Assembly: GCA_026417195.1 (NCBI GenBank)
Contig: JAOADS010000013.1
Location: 1-20,603 of the forward strand
Direction: 5' to 3'
DNA from: Ignavibacteria bacterium
Lineage (GTDB): Bacteria > Bacteroidota > Ignavibacteria > Tepidaquicellales > OLB5
Length of the DNA: 20,603 bases
Below the pieces are notes generated by a model. The model was not told the origin of the DNA. It did no database searches and was given only the letters and a program-made list of their open reading frames with translations. The number at the start of each line of letters is the position of its first letter. The first letter of the stretch is position 1. The position numbers and the translations under genes are program-made. Shown piece after piece: positions 1 to 6,590 of the stretch.

Positions 1-134
1 CTCTTAACATTATACAAATGTCCGTGGGTAATAAAAATTTTTTTACCCTCAGCCAAAATTAATTTTTCCGAAGGATATTCCTTTGTCCAATCATTATTAC
101 CAGGAACAAATTCATATTTGGGCTTTTTTATTTC
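1..134 (-). pseudogene. Metallophosphoesterase (YfcE/MJ0936-like) fragment, 5' end missing, runs off the window
   Basis: Read on the minus strand from 134 down to 1, an open frame of about 44 codons contains a GNNDW motif followed by a short acidic/hydrophobic stretch and ITHGHLYNVK. These are the central GNxD and the later HGH blocks of small calcineurin-like phosphodiesterases of the YfcE/MJ0936 family. In that family about 60-80 residues, including the first DxH motif, precede GNxD. Here an in-frame TAA at 135-137 lies only about ten codons upstream of the GNNDW block, no ATG/GTG/TTG lies between the stop and the motif, and the DNA beyond is AT-rich spacer and then the oppositely oriented kinase gene. 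An ATG in the same frame six codons before the TAA (about 155) would give only a seven-codon stub. The gene therefore looks 5'-truncated. The 3' end is outside the window, so an assembly artefact cannot be excluded. Confidence 0.55.
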
Positions 135-194
135 TTATTTTTTAACGAAATCCATTATTATTTTTAAGATTAATGCATTTTATTTTGTATTGAG

Positions 195-3100
195 TTGCCT
201 TTCAGGACAAAAATATTACTTGTTGAACATGACTCTTCTATAGCTGAAGCTGTTACTAAAATACTCCTGAAACTTAGCTATACACAGGTGACGTGTGTAA
301 CCAGCGGAGCGGAGGCTGTTAATTTCTGCAAAAGTGAAAATCTGGATATTGTTATAATTGATTATGATCTTAAAGGCGAACTCGATTCTATTGAGACAGC
401 TTCATTGATAAACCTTAAAGCTAAGATACCTTTAATATATATCACGTCCTCTTATAATAATTCCTTCATTTCCAGAGTTAAGCCAACCAGACCTTATGGA
501 TTTATAATCAAGCCGGTTAAGGAATCGGATTTGGATGTAGTGCTTAAGATTACAACTTTAAGGATTGACTCAGAGAAAAAAATAAGAGAAAGCGAAGAAA
601 GGTATTTAAGACTTACCGAGAACGCAAAGGATATGATTTACAGGATGTCTATTGAAAACGGTATATATGAATATGTGAACAGGGCAGGAAAGGAGATAAC
701 AGGTTATTCAATGGAAGATTTTTACAATAAACCATTTCTGTTAAAAGAAATTATTCATCCGACATGGTTAGAGAGATGGAATGATCATTTCCAGAAACTC
801 AGGTCAGGTGAAACAGAGGCTAGTTTGGAGTTCAAGATAATAGATAAATCAGGTAATGAAAAATGGTTGTCTGCAAAAGATGTACTCATCAAAGATAAAA
901 CTGGTAAACCAATTGCTGTTGAGGGAATAATAAGTGATGTAACTGCCCGGAGAGCTACCGAAGAAGCTCTTAAAGAGAGTGAATATAAATACCGAAACCT
1001 CATACAGAATGCACCTATGGCAATGACAAGACTTGATATAAGATCCAACAAATATGAGTTTTCAAACGATGAGTTTGAGAAAAGATTTGGAATGACAATA
1101 GAAGAAATTAACTCAATGACTGATGAGGAACTGGAGAAATTCTACCATCCTGAAGACGTCCTGAAAATCAGGACATCCTACAACACCTGGGCAAAGGGAG
1201 GGTTTAATGGAGTTAATAATTTTTCTTACAGGATGTACGATAAGAAAGGGCAACTTCACTGGTTTGACAGTTACCATTACGCAGATTTTGATAAAGAAGG
1301 GAAACCATATGCAGTTAATCAGATTTATCTTGATGTTACTGATAAGATGTTTTCAGATGTACTTCTCAGAGAGAGTGAGCAGAAATTCAGGGCACTTGCA
1401 GAGTCTATGCCCGCTCAGCTAGTAATATATCAAAATGATTATTTCGTATATGTTAATCCATATTCTGAAATTTTGACAGGATATACTACAGATGAACTTC
1501 TTCAAAAAAGGTATTGGGACATGGTTCATCAAGATATGCAGCAGATCGTTAAGGAACGGGGTAAAGCCAGACTTCGGGGAGAAGAGGTTCCTGATAACTA
1601 CGAACTTAAGATAATTACGAAGTCGGGAGAAGAGAAGTGGTTACATGCTTTTGCAAAATTAATTGAGTATAATAATCAGCCAGCTGTATTGGTAGTTGCC
1701 TTTGATATAACAGATAAGAAAGAAACAGAGTCTAAGTTAAAACAAAGTGAGGAAAGATATAAATCATTCATTACGCAAAGCAGTGAAGGTATTTACAGAG
1801 TGGAGCTTGAGAAGCCTGTTGATGTAAATCTTCCTCCTGAAGAGCAGACAAAGCTTATTTTTGAATATGCCAGAATTGCGGAATGTAATGATGTCATGGC
1901 AGAAATGTATGGTTTTAAAAAGAAGGAGGAATTGGTAGGTAAATATGTTAAGGAGATGCTTGTTCCTGATGAGTTTAATTTTGAATACATTAAGAAGTTT
2001 GTGGAAAACTCTTACAGGATAGTCAATGAAGAGTCACATGAAATAGATTCAAACGGAAATCCCCTGGTGTTTTCAAATAACGCAATAGGAATAGTAGAAA
2101 ACGGATATCTTGTAAGAATATGGGGAACGCAGCTGGATATTACAGAGAAGAAAAAGGTGGAAGAGAAACTCAGGGAAAATATAGAATATGAAAAGATACT
2201 CAATTACTTCACTACCTCCATGCTGAAGCAAAATACCGTGGATGAGATACTTTCAGATATAGTTAACACTTGTTTCTCACAGTTGTCATTTGAAGACTGT
2301 GTGATATACCTTATTGATGAGGAAGGTAAATATCTGATACAGAAAGTAGCTTACGGCACCAAAACCATAGCAGAAAAAGAAATATACGGTAGAATTAAAG
2401 TACCTTTAGGTTCAGGAATTGTTGGAATGGTTGGATTGACCGGCCAGCCGATTCTTTGTAACGATACTACACAAAGTGATCTGTATATACCTGAAGAGGA
2501 AGTTAATATGTCTGAGCTTGCAGTTCCTATATTGAGCGAAGGGAAAGTGATCGGGGTTATAGACTCTGAAAATTCAAAAAAGAACTTTTTTACAGATTTT
2601 CACCTGAATATGCTTAAAACTATTGCATCAATCTGTTCTAATAAAATAGTTCAGGCATTGGCTCAGGAAAAGATTATACAGAGTGAGGAGAGATACAGAA
2701 CATTCGTTGAGCAGAGTTCTGAGGGCATATTCAGATTTGAATTCAAAACTCCGGTTGATACCTCAGCTGATCTGGAAACTCAGGTTACGTTAATAAACAA
2801 GAACGTATATATAGCAGAGTGTAATCATGTTTTTGCAAGGATGTATGGAGCTGCAGACCCTGCATTGATAATTGGTAAAAAGCCTGAAGATCTTAAGTAT
2901 GTCAATGTTTCGCCTGAAGAAAGGACTCTGCAGTTTATTCTTAACGGATACAAATTTTATGAAAAGGAATCCGTTGAGTCTGATTCTAAAGGTGAAGTCT
3001 TATATTTTAGTGTTAACGCAACCGGGATTATAGAAAACGGTAAGCTGGTCAGAATATGGGGAGTTCAGCGTGATATTACCGAAAAGAAGAAATCCGAGGA

Positions 3101-3758
3101 AAGTTTGAAAAGGTCTTTACAGGAGAAAGAGATTTTACTCAAGGAAATACATCACAGGGTAAAAAATAACTTGCAAATTGTTGCAAGTTTACTGAAACTT
3201 CAGGCCAGTTATGTCAGAGATGAAAACGTTAAGCAGCTGTTCAGGGAAAGCCAGAACAGGGTTCACTCTATGTCACTGATACATCAGAAACTTTATCAGA
3301 CTAAAAATATCTCAAGAATAAAATTCAAGGACTATCTTGAAAACGTTATTACACATCTGCAGCATTCATTTGGTATCCTTCAGGACAGAGTGAAAATACA
3401 AATTAATGTCAATGATATCGTTATGCCCATAGATAATGCTATACCATGCGGTCTGATTATAAACGAACTGGTTTCAAATTCCTTTAAATATGCTTTTCCA
3501 AATGAGAGAAAAGGTAACATTTTTATAAATGCGGCTTATGATGATATTAATGACAGATACTGGCTCACCGTAAGGGATGATGGTATAGGTCTCACGGAAG
3601 AGGTTAATCTTAAAGAAAGCACCACTTTCGGATTACAACTTGTTTCCACATTAGTTTCTCAGATGGATGGTTCTATCGAAGTTTTCTCCAAGAATGGGAC
3701 TGAATACAGAATAACCTTCCGAAGCGCTGAATATCTGGATCGTTCAGCATTAAACTAA
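195..3758 (+). CDS. Soluble hybrid sensor histidine kinase: REC, PAS x4, GAF, PAS, HisKA_2, HATPase
   Basis: A 1187-residue protein with no membrane segment or signal peptide, so cytoplasmic. Residues 5-120 form a receiver domain with acidic E11/D13, probable phospho-acceptor D56, T84 and K106. PAS domains begin near residues 133, 262, 394 and 518. A GAF domain spans about 665-825, and a fifth PAS begins near 830. The C-terminus is a HisKA_2 kinase: EIHHRVKNNLQ at 984-994 with the acceptor His among 986-987, N-box N1090-N1095, and G-box DDGIG at 1128-1132. It should autophosphorylate and pass phosphate to its own or a separate receiver; PAS/GAF ligands are unknown. The start is a TTG: an in-frame stop at 171-173 leaves no ATG before the receiver core, and no good Shine-Dalgarno sequence is visible. 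No cognate regulator lies next door. PAS4 and PAS5 look like a recent internal duplication. Confidence 0.9.
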   Translation: MPFRTKILLVEHDSSIAEAVTKILLKLSYTQVTCVTSGAEAVNFCKSENLDIVIIDYDLKGELDSIETASLINLKAKIPLIYITSSYNNSFISRVKPTRPYGFIIKPVKESDLDVVLKITTLRIDSEKKIRESEERYLRLTENAKDMIYRMSIENGIYEYVNRAGKEITGYSMEDFYNKPFLLKEIIHPTWLERWNDHFQKLRSGETEASLEFKIIDKSGNEKWLSAKDVLIKDKTGKPIAVEGIISDVTARRATEEALKESEYKYRNLIQNAPMAMTRLDIRSNKYEFSNDEFEKRFGMTIEEINSMTDEELEKFYHPEDVLKIRTSYNTWAKGGFNGVNNFSYRMYDKKGQLHWFDSYHYADFDKEGKPYAVNQIYLDVTDKMFSDVLLRESEQKFRALAESMPAQLVIYQNDYFVYVNPYSEILTGYTTDELLQKRYWDMVHQDMQQIVKERGKARLRGEEVPDNYELKIITKSGEEKWLHAFAKLIEYNNQPAVLVVAFDITDKKETESKLKQSEERYKSFITQSSEGIYRVELEKPVDVNLPPEEQTKLIFEYARIAECNDVMAEMYGFKKKEELVGKYVKEMLVPDEFNFEYIKKFVENSYRIVNEESHEIDSNGNPLVFSNNAIGIVENGYLVRIWGTQLDITEKKKVEEKLRENIEYEKILNYFTTSMLKQNTVDEILSDIVNTCFSQLSFEDCVIYLIDEEGKYLIQKVAYGTKTIAEKEIYGRIKVPLGSGIVGMVGLTGQPILCNDTTQSDLYIPEEEVNMSELAVPILSEGKVIGVIDSENSKKNFFTDFHLNMLKTIASICSNKIVQALAQEKIIQSEERYRTFVEQSSEGIFRFEFKTPVDTSADLETQVTLINKNVYIAECNHVFARMYGAADPALIIGKKPEDLKYVNVSPEERTLQFILNGYKFYEKESVESDSKGEVLYFSVNATGIIENGKLVRIWGVQRDITEKKKSEESLKRSLQEKEILLKEIHHRVKNNLQIVASLLKLQASYVRDENVKQLFRESQNRVHSMSLIHQKLYQTKNISRIKFKDYLENVITHLQHSFGILQDRVKIQINVNDIVMPIDNAIPCGLIINELVSNSFKYAFPNERKGNIFINAAYDDINDRYWLTVRDDGIGLTEEVNLKESTTFGLQLVSTLVSQMDGSIEVFSKNGTEYRITFRSAEYLDRSALN

Positions 3759-3845
3759 TAGCCAATAAATTTCCGTATTTTAAAATTCTTATTAAATAGC
3801 TACTTTTGCTGTAAAGTTCAGTACTATTTCTCTGATTAAATACCC

Positions 3846-3935
3846 GGAGAGGTGGGTGAGTGGCTGAAACCAACGGTTTGCTAAACCGTCATAGGGGCTA
3901 AACCTCTATCGAGGGTTCGAATCCCTCCCTCTCCG
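3846..3935 (+). tRNA. tRNA-Ser (anticodon GCT)
   Basis: A complete class II tRNA cloverleaf can be folded by hand. The acceptor stem is GGAGAGG (3846-3852) with CCTCTCC (3928-3934) and discriminator G at 3935. The anticodon stem is ACGGT/ACCGT around the loop at 3878-3884 with anticodon GCT at 3880-3882, reading AGC and AGT serine codons. A long variable arm (about 3891-3909) has a seven-pair stem including one G-T wobble. The T arm is GAGGG, loop TTCGAAT, CCCTC at 3911-3927. The 3' CCA is not encoded. It lies between the kinase gene and the convergent speB stop codon, which is 15 bases further on. Confidence 0.97.
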
Positions 3936-3950
3936 CTCTAAGACTGAGTA

Positions 3951-4850
3951 TTAAAATCTGTAGTTAATTATCTTATAAATCAACTTAGCTGTAAGAAAAT
4001 CTGGAAAAGGGAAAGATTTCCTAGGGGCAAGTTCAACGACATCAAATCCTACTAGATTTCTTTTCTCACAGACTTTTTTAAGCAACCTCATAGTTTCAGC
4101 CCAGTAAAATCCGTTTGGCTCCGGAGTGCCGGTTGATGGCATTAGTGACGGGTCGAAGTAATCAACATCAAAGGTTATATAAACATTTTCGTCCAGAGTC
4201 TCGATTATTCTGTCAATCACTATTTCATTGAAGTTATGCTCTCTTATTTCATGAGCGAAGAATGTAGAGATTTTCTTGTCTTTTATGAAATCATATTCTT
4301 CCCTGCATAAAGCCCTTATTCCAACCTGTGTTATCTTTGTGGTGAATTCTGCCACACGAGCAGCAAAACAGGCGTGGGAATATTTGTTTCCCTCATATTC
4401 GTTCCTTAGATCTGAATGTGCATCAAAATGCAGTATAGAGAGCCTCTCATATTTTTCATAATGTGCCCTGATCGGTGCTGTAGATATAGTGTGCTCTCCG
4501 CCTATTGTAATTACAAATTTACCTTCCTCAATAAGTGCTTTAACAGAATTGTATATTAATCCGAGAGCTTCTTTAGCTTTTTGTTCTCTGAAAGAGATAG
4601 GTTTCAGTGTTACAATTCCATGTGTAAAACAGACTTCTTTTGCGGTTTCTTCATCAAAGAATTCGACATAATGGGATGCTTTTATTATTGCCTCGGGTCC
4701 CTTTATAGTACCTTTGCCATAGGATGTTGTTTTTTCATAAGGACAGGGTAGTATTGCTATAATTGAATTATTAAACGATGAATATTCCTTCGGGATGGAA
4801 AGAAAATTTTTTTTCTGAGGCAGAACTTTAAGACTTTTTTCTTGTTTCAT
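3951..4850 (-). CDS. speB: Agmatinase / arginase-family ureohydrolase
   Basis: A 299-residue member of the arginase fold. The Mn-binding signatures are all visible: GGEHT with H120, FDAHSD with D143, H145 and D147, and DVDYFDPS with D228 and D230. E273 in the late VVELAP block is also present. SpeB hydrolyses agmatine to putrescine and urea in the cytoplasm, so this is a route to polyamines. Length matches agmatinases, and the SHA and GIR motifs after the second metal motif favour agmatinase over arginase or formimidoylglutamase; substrate is still an inference. The ATG overlaps the dnaX stop as ATGA (4850-4847), and no strong Shine-Dalgarno sequence is evident, so translation probably depends on coupling to dnaX. 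It ends 15 bases from the convergent tRNA-Ser. Confidence 0.85.
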   Translation of the reverse strand: MKQEKSLKVLPQKKNFLSIPKEYSSFNNSIIAILPCPYEKTTSYGKGTIKGPEAIIKASHYVEFFDEETAKEVCFTHGIVTLKPISFREQKAKEALGLIYNSVKALIEEGKFVITIGGEHTISTAPIRAHYEKYERLSILHFDAHSDLRNEYEGNKYSHACFAARVAEFTTKITQVGIRALCREEYDFIKDKKISTFFAHEIREHNFNEIVIDRIIETLDENVYITFDVDYFDPSLMPSTGTPEPNGFYWAETMRLLKKVCEKRNLVGFDVVELAPRKSFPFPDFLTAKLIYKIINYRF

Positions 4851-6520
4851 CTGCCTGTGTTTACTTCTCTCCCGCCGAATTCATTAATGATAATCGAACG
4901 AAGTTTTTCAAAATTATCGTCAGATTTCATTGAGACGGGATCTTTACTTAGAGACTCTGAAACTCTGTCTCCAGTCTTTTCAGAATTTTTTTTACCTTCC
5001 TGCTTTTGGAGCTTCAAAGATATTTTATGTCCGAAACATTCTGATAGTTTTATGTTAAGATATTCATGGTAACCCTGAAGAAGTTCAACAGAATCTTCAT
5101 CTGTTTCAATAACAAATATTCCATCACCGGCTTTTATAAACGATGAATTTTCTATTATACTGTAAACCCATCTTCTTTCTTTCTTTATTATATTCTTGAT
5201 TTTTTCCCATTGGTCTGATAATGTTTCAGATTTGTTTTCGCTGTTATTGTTTTCTATTTCAGATACACTTTCAGCTTGATTTTCTAAATGTTCTTTACTT
5301 ATTTCCTCTGATCCCGACGGCTGTTTTTTGTCTGATTTGTTGTCACCTGAGGAAGACTTTAAAAGTTTAAGTTCCTGAATCAGTCCGCTCAGGTCTTTCG
5401 TATCAGTAAATCTTATTAATTCAAGCAGAAGCACTTCAGCCAAAGTTCTCTGATTAGATGAATAACGAAGGATCTGTTCAGTCTGAATAATTAGTTTCAG
5501 TGAATTGAGGACTTCAATTTCAGTAAATTTTCCGATATAAGAGATATATTTATCCTTAACGGATGAGTCTTCATATATATGATCTGCTGAGCCAGACACT
5601 ACTGCTGTCAATATATTGCGGTAGTGTTCCGCAAGGTTACTTATTATCCCAGTCGGTTCATAGCCTCTGTCTATCAGTTCAGCGAAATAGTTAAGAATAC
5701 CTTTGGAGTTTTTTTCTTTTATAAGATCACTTATGTTGAAATAAATATCTTTATCAGGTAGGTTAAGGAAAAGTTTCAGTTTATCATAGGTTATGTTATT
5801 TTCGCAAAATGCAGAAGCCATATCGAAAAGTCCCTGAGCGTCTCTCATAGAACCATCGGCTTTCTTTGATATCAGGAAAAGGGAATCTTCATCAATTGAA
5901 ATTTTTTCATGTTCTGCTATGTGTTTCAGACGTGATTTTATTTCATCTATGCTGAGCCTTTTGAAATCAAATCTCTGACATCTGCCGGCTATTGTTAAAG
6001 GAACTTTTTCTGCTGCTGTTGTGGCAAATATAAACACTATATATGGAGGCGGCTCTTCTAAGGTTTTTAAAAGTGCATTAAAGGATGCACCGGTGAGCAT
6101 GTGGACTTCATCTATTATGAAGATTTTATATTTTGAACGTACAGGCCCGTATTTCACCTTTTCTTTCAGTTCCCTTATATCCTCAATGTTTCTGTTTGAA
6201 GCTCCGTCAATTTCGAAAACATCAGGGTGACTTCTGTTATCATTTGAGATTTCAATACAGCTCCGGCAACTGTTGCATGGTTCTCCCTCATCTGAAGGAT
6301 TTTCGCAGTTAAGGGTTTTCGCAAGTAGTCTGGCAACTGTGGTTTTTCCTACTCCTCTAGGACCGGAAAAAAGATAAGCGTGTGAGACCCTGCCCTTTTT
6401 TATGGCATTTCTCAGGGTTTTGGTTATAAATTCCTGTGATGTAACTTCCTCAAATTTTGAGGGACGCCACTTACGGGCTGTAACCAAATATGTATTTTCG
6501 TTAAATAGTTCACCAGACAT
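4847..6520 (-). CDS. dnaX: DNA polymerase III subunit gamma/tau
   Basis: A 557-residue clamp-loader ATPase. Numbered from the ATG at 6520: Walker A GPRGVGKT at 53-60, zinc cysteines C72, C82, C85 and C88, Walker B IIDEVH at 135-140, a sensor region (ATTAAEKVP) and the sensor/arginine-finger region GRCQRFDFKR. The ARKWRP block near the N-terminus is typical of DnaX. The C-terminal ~190 residues are polar and rich in Ser, Glu and Lys, then a small folded tail, as expected for tau-specific regions. The alternative start is TTG at 6529, three codons upstream and only about four bases after GGAG; ATG is about 13 bases from it. I chose ATG but the TTG is possible. An 8-A run at 4986-4993 (coding strand) could cause slippage. 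It follows sppA by 70 bases and is translationally coupled to speB. Confidence 0.95.
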   Translation of the reverse strand: MSGELFNENTYLVTARKWRPSKFEEVTSQEFITKTLRNAIKKGRVSHAYLFSGPRGVGKTTVARLLAKTLNCENPSDEGEPCNSCRSCIEISNDNRSHPDVFEIDGASNRNIEDIRELKEKVKYGPVRSKYKIFIIDEVHMLTGASFNALLKTLEEPPPYIVFIFATTAAEKVPLTIAGRCQRFDFKRLSIDEIKSRLKHIAEHEKISIDEDSLFLISKKADGSMRDAQGLFDMASAFCENNITYDKLKLFLNLPDKDIYFNISDLIKEKNSKGILNYFAELIDRGYEPTGIISNLAEHYRNILTAVVSGSADHIYEDSSVKDKYISYIGKFTEIEVLNSLKLIIQTEQILRYSSNQRTLAEVLLLELIRFTDTKDLSGLIQELKLLKSSSGDNKSDKKQPSGSEEISKEHLENQAESVSEIENNNSENKSETLSDQWEKIKNIIKKERRWVYSIIENSSFIKAGDGIFVIETDEDSVELLQGYHEYLNIKLSECFGHKISLKLQKQEGKKNSEKTGDRVSESLSKDPVSMKSDDNFEKLRSIIINEFGGREVNTGR

Positions 6521-6590
6521 TGTAAACAATATTCTCCGATTTAAATCTAACTTTCAAGTTAAAATTATTTAGATTGACCGTTTAAGTTTT

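Noticed and set aside
3801..3808. TACTTTTG, matching the Bacteroidetes -7 promoter pattern TAnnTTTG, upstream of tRNA-Ser.
   Set aside because: No matching -33 TTTG is at the proper spacing, and other genes in the window do not show the pattern. Called too weak to annotate as a promoter.
5709..5715. A-AAA-AAC heptamer in the coding strand of dnaX, in the phase of a -1 slippery site.
   Set aside because: It lies within the AAA+ clamp-loader core, where truncation would destroy the protein, and no hairpin or Shine-Dalgarno stimulator was seen beside it.
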